Positions 42,838-52,916 of a stretch of DNA of 64,000 nucleotides are shown piece after piece; within the stretch, counting starts at the first letter, position 1, and each line of letters opens with the position of its first letter. The position numbers and the translations under genes are program-made. The DNA is from DATBLE01 sp963764565 (GTDB lineage Bacteria > Actinomycetota > Thermoleophilia > Gaiellales > Gaiellaceae): positions 1-64,000 of the forward strand of contig CAVXTD010000024.1 in the NCBI GenBank assembly GCA_963764565.1, written 5' to 3'. The notes beneath the pieces are model-generated. The model was given only the letters and a program-made list of their open reading frames with translations. It ran no database searches and was not told the origin of the DNA.

Positions 42838-42904
42838 CGTGTCCTCCGTCCGTCGGTGGTTTGCTTGCACTCTACGGCGCCGGCCGCGGTTCCCGGTGCC
42901 CGGT

Positions 42905-43424
42905 CTAGCCGGAATGGCGGCGGCGGTAGGACCGTGTCTTCGTCCGGTTGCCGCAGAGCTGCATCGAGCACCAGCTCGCCGAGCGGTTGCGCGAGTAGTC
43001 GTAGAAGGCCCAGCGGCAGCCGTGGTTGCGGCAGGCCTTCAGCCTCGACCAGGTGCCGCCGCTCATCGCGGTGAACGCGACGGCGAGCACCCGTCCGATC
43101 GCACCGTCGACGCCCGGTGAGCGCGGCGCGAGCTCGGGAGTCCGCAGGTCGAGCGTCAGCTTCGCGGCGTCGGCCGCGCGGCGGAGCACGCCGTACGGGT
43201 CGCTCGACATCGGCTGGTGGTTGTTCGCGTAGAGCAGCTCGCGGATCGCCTCGCGAACGTCGCGGGCATGGGCGAGATCGCGCTCTGGAGGCTCGCGCGA
43301 AACCCTGGTCGCTGAGCCAGGAATCGAGCCAGTCGCGGCCGTGCTCGAGGTCGACCGTGTTCACGAAGCCCTGAACGAGCGCAAGCGGCTCGGGGGCGGC
43401 CTTCGGGATGTCGTATCTCGGCAC
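42905..43424 (-). CDS. CGNR zinc-finger / ABATE-domain transcriptional regulator, one frame break
   Basis: About 173 aa when joined. N-terminal ABATE-like part (LALVQGFVNTVDLEHGRDWL), then after a break near 43300 RDLAHARDVREAIRELLYAN and DGAIGRVLAVAFTA. The C-terminal zinc finger is CRNHGCRWAFYDYSRNRSAS followed by WCSMQLCGNRTKTRSYRRR, with four Cys and the CGNR signature. Such proteins are stress-linked DNA-binding regulators. It is divergent from the FtsX-like permease, only 25 bases separating the two start codons, so it is a good candidate regulator of that transporter. Confidence 0.82.
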
Positions 43425-43425
43425 G

Positions 43426-43440
43426 ACACCAGTGTAAACT
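43426..43440. promoter_or_regulatory. Overlapping divergent -10 elements and palindrome (CGNR regulator / ABC permease)
   Basis: The palindrome ACACCAGTGT (43426-43435) overlaps a minus-strand TACACT (43431-43436), six bases from the regulator GTG, and a plus-strand TAAACT (43435-43440), nine bases from the permease TTG. Both transcripts would be leaderless, and a protein bound to the palindrome would block both. Confidence 0.4.
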
Positions 43441-43449
43441 CGTCGCCGG

Positions 43450-46400
43450 TTGCGAGCCTTCTTTCCACTGACCGTCGCCCGCTCCAGGCTCGCGCGCCGA
43501 CCCGGACGGGTTCTGCTCGTCGGGCTCGGCGTCGCCGCGGGTGCCGCAGCGCTGGCGGGTGTCCTCGGCGGCAGCCTGATCGCGCAGGACCGCAGCCTCG
43601 CCCGCACGATCGATCGGCTGCCCGGGGCCGAGCGCGCCGTCCGGGCGGTCTGGGGAGGACAGCCGGGGCAGCTCGGCGGGCAGTGGTCGGGCCTCGACCG
43701 GACGGCCCGCACGGAGCTGCGGACGGTCGGTCTCGGCGAGCCCTTCGCGGCGACGCTCTTCCGGGAGAGCACGTTCGGCGGCCATCTCGTCACGCTCGGC
43801 GGTGTCGAGGACCTCGGGCGCTGGGTCAAGCTGCGCTCCGGCCGCCTGCCTGAGCCCTGCCGTCCCGAGCGGTGCGAGGTCGTCCAGCTCGCCGGCTCAG
43901 GGCCGATCCCGAGCGTCCCGGGCGCTGCGGCTGGTCGTCGTCGGCCGCGGCAGTCTCACCTCGGCGCTCCCGATCGAGAATCTCATCTCGCGTGACCAGG
44001 TCGGATCGATTCTGGCCGAGGCGCAGCGCTACCACACGGCCGCGACGCCGCCGTTCCTGCTCACGAACGGCGTGCGTGGGATCGCCGAGGCGCCGGCGCT
44101 CGCCGACACGTATCGCGGCTACGACTGGGTGGTGCCGCTGTCCGGCAGCTCGATCCATCCGTGGACGATCGATTCGTTCGCCCGCGCCGTCACCCGCGTG
44201 CGGTCCGACTTCGAGGCCGGCTCGGAGTTCTTCGACCTGCTCGCGCCCGTCGAGGAGGTGCAGGCGGCGGACGCCTCCAGCGTGGTCGCCGGGCGGCGGC
44301 TGCTCCTGATCGGCGGGCAGGCCGCCGCGTTGCTCCTCGCGTTCACCGTGCTGGCGGCGGCGAGCCTGCGCCGCGACGTCGAGGCCTCGTGGCGGCGGCT
44401 GACGTGGCTCGGCGCCCGGCGCTCGCAGCTGCTGACCGCCGCTGCCGGAGAGTGGGGCGCCGTCGCCGCGCTCGGGACGGTGCTCGGCTGGGGGCTGGGG
44501 GCGGTGGTCGCGGCGCTCCTCGCCGATCGCGCCGGTGCGCCGCCGGGCGCCGTGCTCGCCCACTCGCTGCTGGCGGGCAAAGGCCTTGCGGTCGCGGGCG
44601 CGCTGGCGGTCGGGACCGCGGCAGTGCTCCTCCTCGGCCTCCGGGCGCCGGCGATCCGGCTCGGCGGCCGATCGCTCTCTCTCGTCGACGTGGCCGCGCT
44701 CGGGGCACTGGTCGCGATCGTTCTCAGCTTCGCGCGCGGCTCGGCGAACGCGGGCGACCTGGCCGCGCAGGGCGGAACGGGCGCGGTGCTGATCCTCCTG
44801 CCGGCGCTCGTCGCGTTCGTCGCGGCCGTCGCCTGCGCGCGCGCCCTCTCGCCTGCGCTCAGGCTGGTCGGCCGCGCCGGAGCCCGCGGGCCCGTCCCGG
44901 TCCGGCTGGCGGCGCTCTCGCTCGCGAGGAATCCCGGCCGGGCGGCGGTGGCGGTGACGTTCCTGGTCGTCAGCCTCGGCCTCGCGCTCTTCGCGGAGAC
45001 CTACCGCGCGACGCTTGTGCGCGGCCAGCACGACCAGGCCGCCTTCGCCGTGCCTGCCGACGTCGTCGCCACGGAGGATCTGACCAAGCTCGTCACGATC
45101 CAGGACGCCGGCGCCGAGTCCGCGTACGCCCGGCTCGGTCGCGCGCGCGAAGTGGTCAGAGAGGAGGGCGGCGTTTCCCGGCTGACGAACTCGTCCGGCT
45201 TCACGCTGCTCGGGATCCCGGCCGCTGCCATTCCCGCCACCGGCGGCTGGCGCGGCGACTTCTCGCACGTCGTCGCTGGCCGAGCTCGCGCGTCGCGTCA
45301 CGCCCGCCGGGCCGGTGGCAATGCGAGGTGTGCGGCTCCCGGCGGGCGCCCGCGAGCTCACCTGGCCGGCGTCGATCACGGGCGGCTACCTCAGGTTCCG
45401 GGTGTACGTCCTGACGCGGCGAGGCGACTACACGAGCTTTCTGATCGGCGCCCTCCAGCCGGGGACGCCTGGTGTTCTGCGGGCGCGTGTCCCGGCCGCG
45501 GCCCGGGGTGGGCTCGTGACGACGCATCGGGCTCGAGCTCGCGAACTACGAGCTCCACGACCTCGCGAACGCGGGGATCAACGCGGAGCGGCGGGCGGTC
45601 GGCGTGCTCACGCTGGGGACGCTGCGCGTGGACGGGCGCCGTCTGCCCATCGCGTGGGAGCGGTGGGTCGGAGCGAACGGCGTGCGGCCGGTGGGCGGCG
45701 GGGTCGTCCGCTACCACGTCACCCCGAGCCTCGTGTCGAGCCTGCGGCCGCGCCAGCCGACAGACGGCGTGCCGGTGCCGGTGGTGACGACACGGGCGAT
45801 TGCGGCCGCGGCCGGAAAGGGTGGGATCCTGCCGGTTCAGATCACGGGTCAGCGGCTCGTCACCCGCGTGGTCGGCATCGCGAAGCGCTTTCCGTCGGTC
45901 GACGGCGACTTCGTCCTCGCCGACCGGCAGACGGTCGCGACCGCGCTGAACGCGGAGGTGCCGGGCTCCGGCGTTTCGACCGACGTCTGGATCGACCTGC
46001 GGCCCGGTCTCGCCCCGGAGGCGGCGGCCGCGCGCGGGCCGCTCGCGGCGCTGGCGGTGTCCTCTCGTGCGGCGTACAGCCGCGACGTCGAGTCGGACCC
46101 GCTTGCGCGCGGGTCGCTGCTGACGCTGTCCGTGGCCGCGCTGGCGGCGCTTGCCCTCGCGCTCGTCGGGCTCGTGCTCGGCGTGGTCGCCGACCTGCGC
46201 GACGAGAGCGGGGAGTTGCTCGATCTCGAGGCGCAGGGAGCCGACCCCGCGATGCTCCGCCGTCACCTCCGCCTGCGCGCGCTGCTGGTGTGTGCGCTGG
46301 GCGTCCTCGGGGGTCTCGGCACCGGCGCGGCGATGAGCGCGCTCGTCGTCGACCTGGTCTCGCTGACGGCGAACGCGACCGTCCCCGAGCCGCCGCTCCT

Positions 46401-46605
46401 GCTGGCCGTCGACTGGCGGCTCCTGCTGCCCGCGCTCGGCGGTTACCTCGTGCTCGCCGGGGCTTTGGTCGTCCTCTGCACGACCCGGCTGCGCTTCGCA
46501 GGGGCGCGCCCCGTGGCGGAGGTCGGCGCATCGATGCGTGCGGCTTTCGGTGCAGCGTTCTGCGGCTGCGCTGTCGTGACACCGCGGGTCGGGCGCCCGA
46601 GATGA
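43450..46605 (+). CDS. FtsX-like ABC transporter permease (long form), about three frame breaks
   Basis: About 1,050 aa when joined. The N-terminal TM (RRPGRVLLVGLGVAAGAAAL) is followed by a large extracellular region. A central TM block includes AAALLLAFTVLAAASLRRDV and LSLARNPGRAAVAVTFLVVS, and a C-terminal block includes SVAALAALALALVGLVLGVV and LRDESGELLDLEAQGADPAM. This is the MacB/FtsX type with duplicated FtsX modules that moves lipids, peptides or lipoproteins, or senses them. Breaks near 43920, 45280 and 45520 each look like one-base changes. The stop overlaps the ATPase gene start (ATGA), and the regulator gene is divergent. Confidence 0.78.
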
Positions 46606-48167
46606 CGACGGCCGTCGAGGTCAGGGACGTCTTCCGCGTTCACTCGACGCCGGAGGGCGACGCTGCCGCGCTCCAGGGACTGACGCTGACCGTCCGCCAG
46701 GGGGAGGTCGTCACGGTGCTAGGCCCGAGCGGCTCGGGCAAGTCGACCCTCCTCCGCATCCTCGGCGGGCTCGATCGCCCCTCGGCCGGAAGCGTCCGCG
46801 TCTTCGGGGCTGAGCTCTCGCGGCTTTCGCCGGCTCGGCTGGCCGCCTACCGGACCGAGACGCTCGGCTACGCCGACCAGCATTACGCGCTGGCGCTGGC
46901 GTCCGAGCTGTCCGCCCGCGAGCTGGTCGCGCTCCCGCTCGGCTTGAGAGGAGCGACTCGCCGCAGCCGCCTTGCTCGTGCCGACGAGCTGCTCGAGCGC
47001 GTCGGGCTGAGTGACAAGCGCGCATCCCGCCCGTCCGAGCTCTCGGGGGGCGAGCAGCAGCGGATCGCCGTCTGCGCGGCGATCGTCCACCGCCCGCGCC
47101 TGTTCCTCGCCGACGAGCCGACCGGCGAGCTCGACGCTACGAACGCGGCCCTCGTCTACCGGGCGATCGGCGAGCTGGCGCGCGAGGCCGGCTGCACGGT
47201 GCTAATCGTCAGTCACGATCCGGAGTCCGCAACGATCGCCGACCGGGTGATCCGCATCCGCGACGGCCGCGTCAGCGGAGAGAGCTCGCGCCAATCCGCA
47301 GAGGAGGACGGCATCGTCGTCGGTCGCGGCGGCTGGCTGCGTCTCCCGGAGGAGCTGCTCGCCCGCGCCGGCATCCGTTCGCACGCGACCGCGCGGCTTT
47401 CAGACGACGGCATCGTCGTCTCCGCGCCGGCCGAAACGACGCCCGAGCAGCAGGCCGAGCCCACAGCCGTTCGTCTCGTCAGGCCGGAGGGCACCGTTGC
47501 CGAGCTGCGAGGAGCCGGCAAGCGGTTCGGCTTGACGCCGGTGTTCGAGGGGCTCGACGCCGTCTTCACGGCCGGAACCTTCCATGCGGTTACGGGGCCG
47601 TCGGGCTCCGGCAAGACGACGCTGCTGCACCTGCTTGCAGGGCTCGAGCTGCCGGACGCCGGCGAGGTGCTGGTGCTCGGCCGCGACCTCTCGAAGCTCG
47701 ACCGGACGGCGAGGGCCAGGTACCGGCGCAACCACGTCGCCCTCGTCCGCCAGGAGGTCGGCCTCGTCCCGTTCCTGACCGCCGGCGAGAACGTCGAGCT
47801 GGGCCTCGCGGTCCGGGGCGTCGAAGCCGTGGAGGCGCGGCGCCGGGCGCTGGAGGCGCTCGACGCGGTCGGGCTCACCGAGCGATCCGGGCAGCGAGTC
47901 ATCCGGCTCTCGGCCGGCGAGCGGGGCCGTGTGGCGATCGCCAGGGCTCTTGCGGCGAAGCCGGAGATCCTGCTCGCGGATGAGCCGTCCTCGCGGCTCG
48001 ACCAGGCGAATGCCCTGGCTGTCGCCGCGCTTCTTCGCTCGCTCGCGCGCGACGCGGGCGCGGCGGTGGTCTGCGCCACGCACGATCCGCTCGTGATCGA
48101 GCAGGCCGACGTCGAGCTCGCACTACGAGGCGGCGGACCCGCAGCCGCCACGCTGGCCGCAAGCTAG
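46602..48167 (+). CDS. Fused double ABC ATPase with AbrB-like linker
   Basis: 521 aa with two nucleotide-binding domains in one chain. Domain 1: GPSGSGKST, signature ELSGGEQQR, Walker B LFLADEPTGELD, SHD. Domain 2: GPSGSGKTT, signature RLSAGERGR, Walker B ILLADEPSSRLD, THD. Between them (about residues 216-290) lies DGIVVGRGGWLRLPEELLAR followed by DDGIVVSAP, which resembles a SpoVT/AbrB DNA-binding or dimerisation module. LolD/MacB-type ATPases normally come as single domains, so this looks like a pair fused to match the duplicated permease with which it is translationally coupled. Confidence 0.88.
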   Translation: MTTAVEVRDVFRVHSTPEGDAAALQGLTLTVRQGEVVTVLGPSGSGKSTLLRILGGLDRPSAGSVRVFGAELSRLSPARLAAYRTETLGYADQHYALALASELSARELVALPLGLRGATRRSRLARADELLERVGLSDKRASRPSELSGGEQQRIAVCAAIVHRPRLFLADEPTGELDATNAALVYRAIGELAREAGCTVLIVSHDPESATIADRVIRIRDGRVSGESSRQSAEEDGIVVGRGGWLRLPEELLARAGIRSHATARLSDDGIVVSAPAETTPEQQAEPTAVRLVRPEGTVAELRGAGKRFGLTPVFEGLDAVFTAGTFHAVTGPSGSGKTTLLHLLAGLELPDAGEVLVLGRDLSKLDRTARARYRRNHVALVRQEVGLVPFLTAGENVELGLAVRGVEAVEARRRALEALDAVGLTERSGQRVIRLSAGERGRVAIARALAAKPEILLADEPSSRLDQANALAVAALLRSLARDAGAAVVCATHDPLVIEQADVELALRGGGPAAATLAAS

Positions 48168-48174
48168 GCCGGGA

Positions 48175-48180
48175 TACGCT
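48175..48180 (+). promoter_or_regulatory. -10 element (TACGCT) of folD
   Basis: TACGCT six bases before the GTG at 48187, only eight bases after the ABC ATPase stop. Confidence 0.45.
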
Positions 48181-48186
48181 TGCGCC

Positions 48187-49047
48187 GTGGCTGCGACGAT
48201 CATGGACGGCGCCGCGCTCGCCGAGCGCATCAGGGCCGAGGTGGCGGCGGAGGCGGCCGAGCTCGGCTCACTCGGGCTCGCGACGGTGCTCGTCGGGGAC
48301 GATCCCGCGTCCCAGATCTACATCGGCCGCAAGCACGAGGCGGCCCGCGAGGCGGGAATCGAGCCACACGACCACCATCTGCCGGCCGACACGAGCGAAG
48401 CCGACCTGCTCGCCCTCACCAGGCAGCTGAACGCCGACGACTCGGTGGACGGGATTCTCGTCCAGCTGCCGCTTCCCGCCCACATCGACGAGAGCCGCGT
48501 CCTCCGCTCGGTCGCACCGATCAAGGACGTGGACGGCTTCAATCCCGCAAGCGCCGGCCAGCTCTACCTCGACGAGCCGACGTTCGTGCCGGCGACGCCG
48601 CTCGGGATCATGGCGCTGCTCGAGGAGTACGACGTCGCGCTTCAAGGTGCGCGCGCGGTCGTGATCGGGCGGAGCACGATCGTCGGCAAGCCGGTGGCGC
48701 TCCTGCTCTTGCGCGCGAACGCGACGGTGACGATCTGCCACTCGCGCACGGCCGACCTCGCCCGGCACGTGGCCGAAGGCGACGTGGTCGTCGCAGCCGT
48801 CGGACAGGCGGGGCTCGTCTCTGCGGAGATGATCAAGCCCGGCGCCGCCGTGATCGACGTCGGGATGAACCGGACGGAACAGGGCCTCCGCGGCGACGTC
48901 GACCCGGAAGCAGCCGAACGGGCGCGGCTGATCACGCCCGTGCCCGGTGGTGTCGGCCCGATGACGATCGCGATGCTGTTACGGAACACGCTCAAAGCTG
49001 CGCGTTATCGCAGCGGAGAGCTTGCGTTCCCCGGGGTCGGGCGCTAA
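48187..49047 (+). CDS. folD: Bifunctional methylenetetrahydrofolate dehydrogenase/cyclohydrolase
   Basis: 286 aa, full length. Interconverts 5,10-methylene-, methenyl- and 10-formyl-THF with NADP+, supplying one-carbon units. VLVGDDPASQIYIGRKHEAA, the active-site Lys in YIGRKH, DGILVQLPLPAHID, KDVDGFNP, VVIGRSTIVGKPVALLL and TPVPGGVGPMTIAML are family signatures. GTG start with its own leaderless promoter. Confidence 0.95.
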   Translation: MAATIMDGAALAERIRAEVAAEAAELGSLGLATVLVGDDPASQIYIGRKHEAAREAGIEPHDHHLPADTSEADLLALTRQLNADDSVDGILVQLPLPAHIDESRVLRSVAPIKDVDGFNPASAGQLYLDEPTFVPATPLGIMALLEEYDVALQGARAVVIGRSTIVGKPVALLLLRANATVTICHSRTADLARHVAEGDVVVAAVGQAGLVSAEMIKPGAAVIDVGMNRTEQGLRGDVDPEAAERARLITPVPGGVGPMTIAMLLRNTLKAARYRSGELAFPGVGR

Positions 49048-49124
49048 CGTTCGGCCCGCTTCAACCCGAGGTCGGCGGCTCGGTGCCCGGGTCGTCGTTT
49101 GTTTTTGCAGTGAAGGAGGATGTT

Positions 49125-49325
49125 TTGGCTGAGGGCACCGTCAAGTGGTTTTCGAACGAGAAGGGGTACGGCTTCATCGAGCGCAGTGAGGGCGAGGATG
49201 TCTTCGTCCACTTCAGCGCGATTCAGGGTGATGGCTACAAGACGCTGACCGAGGGTCAGAAGGTCGAGTTCGAGGTCGTGCAGGGCCAGAAGGGCCTGCA
49301 GGCGGCGAACGTCGTTCCGCTCTAG
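49125..49325 (+). CDS. cspA: Cold-shock domain protein
   Basis: 66 aa OB-fold single-stranded nucleic-acid-binding protein. The RNP1 motif is KGYGFIER and RNP2 is DVFVHFSAI; EGTVKWFSNEKGYGF is the canonical start. A TTG start is chosen because AAGGAGG is well spaced before it and homology begins at the next codon. A strong terminator follows, so it is an independent unit between folD and gatC. CspA-type proteins are RNA chaperones, often abundant even without cold stress. Confidence 0.93.
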   Translation: MAEGTVKWFSNEKGYGFIERSEGEDVFVHFSAIQGDGYKTLTEGQKVEFEVVQGQKGLQAANVVPL

Positions 49326-49350
49326 AGCTTCCCGTTTCGGAACCGGTATC

Positions 49351-49376
49351 GGGCCCCCGAAAGGGGGCCCTTCGTT
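49351..49376 (+). terminator. Rho-independent terminator after cspA
   Basis: GGGCCCCC/GGGGGCCC, an 8-bp GC stem with a four-base GAAA loop, followed by TTCGTTTT. The strongest classical terminator in the window. Confidence 0.9.
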
Positions 49377-49394
49377 TTGGGAGGATGTGAGTTC

Positions 49395-49676
49395 GTGGAG
49401 ATCAGTCGTGAAGAGGTGCTCCATGTCGCGCGGCTCGCCCGGCTGGCGCTGACCGACGAGGAGGTCGATCGCTTTCGCGGTCAGCTGAGCGCGATCCTGG
49501 AGGCGGTCGGGAAGGTCTCCGAGCTCGATCTCGACGGCATTCCGCCGACCTCGCACCCGCTCGATCTCGTCAACGTCCTCGCCGAGGACGAGCCGGGCCC
49601 GTCCCTGCCGCGCGAGGCCGCACTTGCGAACGCGCCCGATCCCGAGGGCGGGTTCTTCGGAGTGCCGCCGGTATGA
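49395..49676 (+). CDS. gatC: Asp/Glu-tRNA amidotransferase subunit C
   Basis: 93 aa. ISREEVLHVARLARLALTDE, LSAILEAVGKVSELD and the C-terminal LPREAALANAPDPEGGFFGV followed by PPV are the whole GatC subunit, which wraps around GatA. GTG at 49395 with GGGAGGA at 49378 is preferred over an in-frame ATG at 49377 that would lie in the terminator. First gene of gatCAB. Confidence 0.92.
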   Translation: MEISREEVLHVARLARLALTDEEVDRFRGQLSAILEAVGKVSELDLDGIPPTSHPLDLVNVLAEDEPGPSLPREAALANAPDPEGGFFGVPPV

Positions 49677-49735
49677 CCCGCTTCTGTCCCGGTCCCGGCA
49701 CAGACGCGTGCGTTCCTCTCGGGCAGACTTTCGGC

Positions 49736-49756
49736 AAGGGGGCCTCGCTCCCCCTT
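49736..49756 (+). other. Hairpin in the gatC-gatA spacer
   Basis: AAGGGGG and CCCCCTT, a perfect 7-bp stem with a seven-base loop, directly followed by GGGGGG. It lies in a 127-base gap within an otherwise tight operon. Could be an attenuator, an mRNA-processing site or nothing functional. Confidence 0.35.
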
Positions 49757-49803
49757 GGGGGGCCGCGGGCACGTTTCGAGCTCCGGCCGGAAGGGGCACG
49801 GCC

Positions 49804-51219
<1,416 letters not shown>

Positions 51220-51259
51220 GCACGAGCGTAGGCTTGACGGAGCTCGACAAGGAGCGGAG

Positions 51260-52677
51260 ATGACGGCTTTGCCGGCATCGGAGCGGGACTGGGAGCCGGT
51301 GATCGGCCTGGAGATCCACGTCCACCTGAAGACGCGGACGAAGATGTTCTGCCGCTGCGAGACCGGCTTCGGCGCGCCCGAGAACACGCGCACCTGCCCG
51401 GTCTGCCTCGCCCACCCCGGCGCGCTGCCCGTCGCGAATCGCACCGCGGTCGAGTGGACGATCAAGCTCGGCCTCGCGCTCGGCTCCGAGATCGCCTCGC
51501 GCGCGGTCTTCAGCCGGAAGAACTACTTCTACCCGGACAACCCGAAGGGCTACCAGATCTCCCAGTACGACCTGCCGCTCTGCGTCGGCGGCTCCTTAAC
51601 AGTGCCTGGCACCGAAAGCTTCGAGGTCGGCTTCGTCCGCGCGCATCTCGAAGAGGACGCCGCCAAGACCGTGCACCTCGGCGGCGGCACCGGCCGCAAG
51701 ATCGGCGCCGACCGCTCGCTGATCGACTTCAACCGCGGCGGGACGCCGCTCGTCGAGATCGTCACGCAGCCCGACCTCCACACCGCCGAGCAGGCGGAGC
51801 GCTTCCTCCAGCTGCTCCGCCAGACGATCGTCTCGCTCGGCATCTCCGACGCGCGCATGGAGGAGGGGACGCTGCGCTGCGACGCGAACGTCTCCGTCCG
51901 CCCGGCCGGCTCCGACGAGCTCCGCACCCGCTGGGAGCTGAAGAACATGAACTCGTTCCGCTTCATCGGCCGGGGGATCGAGGCCGCCGTCCGCGAGCAG
52001 GTCGCGCTGTACGAGAGCGGGGGCGAGGTCGAGCAGCACACCTACGACTACGAGCCCGACACCGACACGCTCACCCCGCACCGCTCGAAGGAGGAGGCGG
52101 ACGACTACCGCTACTTCCCCGAGCCCGACCTCGTTCCGCTCGAGCCGGAGCCCGAGCTGGTCGAGCGGTTGCGCGGCGAGCTGCCGGCGCTCCCGGCGGA
52201 CCTGATCCGCGCACGCGCGGAGCGATCTGGGCGTCGAGGACGCCTGGGCGCTCGTCACCACCGAGCGCGATCCGGTCTACGCGGGTCTCGTCGCCGAGGA
52301 CGTCGCGCCGCGCGAGGCGTTCAACTTCGCGATGAACCAGCCGGTTCCGCCCGGTGCGAACCTCGCCGAGCTGGCGAAGATCGCGAAGGCCTCGAAGCAG
52401 CTGACCCGCGCGGCGCTCGATGCCGCGGTCGCCGCGAGCGCCGACGACGGGCTTCGGCGCGGACGAGTATCTCGGCGAGGTCGCGATCTCCGACACCTCG
52501 GAGCTCGAGCCGCTGGTCGAGGCGGTGCTCGCCGCCAACCCGGGCCAGGTGGAGGCCTACCGCGGCGGCAAGGAGGGCCTGCTCGGCTTCTTCGTCGGCC
52601 AGGTGATGAAGGAGACCGGCGGCAAGGCAAACCCGAAGGTCGTCAACGACCTCCTGCGTGAGAAGCTGAAGGCGTGA
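51260..52677 (+). CDS. gatB: Asp/Glu-tRNA amidotransferase subunit B, two frame breaks
   Basis: About 472 aa when joined. VIGLEIHVHLKTRTKMFCRC, CPVCLAHPGALPVANRTAVE, RCDANVSVRPAGSDELRTRW and KNMNSFRFIGRGIEAAVREQ are GatB signatures. The tRNA-binding C-terminal YqeY-like domain is split: a break near 52225 moves to AWALVTTERDPVYAGLVAED and a second near 52447 to GFGADEYLGEVAISDTSELE, ending NPKVVNDLLREKLKA. Each is explained by one extra base. At 51594-51613 the coding sequence holds an odd TTAACAGTGCCTGGCACC segment with a rare TTA codon. AAGGAG precedes the ATG. Confidence 0.9.
51600..51613. repeat. GTGYCWGRCAC palindromic repeat, copy inside gatB
   Basis: CAGTGCCTGGCACC, preceded by the unusually A/T-rich CCTTAA. 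It matches the consensus of the intergenic copies at 30018 and 54397 in everything but the Y/R and W positions, and is read in frame as part of SLTVPGTES. Confidence 0.5.
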
Positions 52678-52916
52678 TCGACGAGGCGAACGAGATCCTG
52701 CGCGCCAAGGGCTACTCGGAAGCGCAGCTCGGCGTGTTCGCCGCGCCGATGCCCGGACGCGTGCTGCTGAAGGGGAACAAGATCGTCAGCCCCTTCGCCG
52801 ACAGCCCCGAGACCGTGCTCCGTGCCGCCCGCGACTGCGTCCCGTCCGCCGACGAGCTCGGCCGCCGGATGCTCACCCCGCACGAGCTGCGTGCGTGTCT
52901 GGGGGCCGCACAGTGA
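52674..52916 (+). CDS. Small hypothetical protein between gatB and gabD
   Basis: 80 aa. Starts at a GTG that overlaps the gatB stop (GTGA) and ends at a TGA that overlaps the next GTG in the same way, so it is embedded in a coupled run. The sequence is soluble and helical at both ends (DEANEILRAKGYSEAQLGVF, ADELGRRMLTPHELRACLGA), with a short central VLLKGNKIVSPFAD. I do not recognise a family. Tight coupling argues it is translated. Confidence 0.6.
   Translation: MIDEANEILRAKGYSEAQLGVFAAPMPGRVLLKGNKIVSPFADSPETVLRAARDCVPSADELGRRMLTPHELRACLGAAQ

Noticed and set aside
36970..42904. Prophage or integrative element inserted at tRNA-Cys
   Set aside because: No integrase, excisionase, phage structural gene or repeated tRNA 3' end was found on the right side.
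49377..49394. ATG at 49377 as the gatC start
   Set aside because: It lies at the end of the cspA terminator, and a well-spaced GGGAGGA points to the GTG at 49395 where homology starts.
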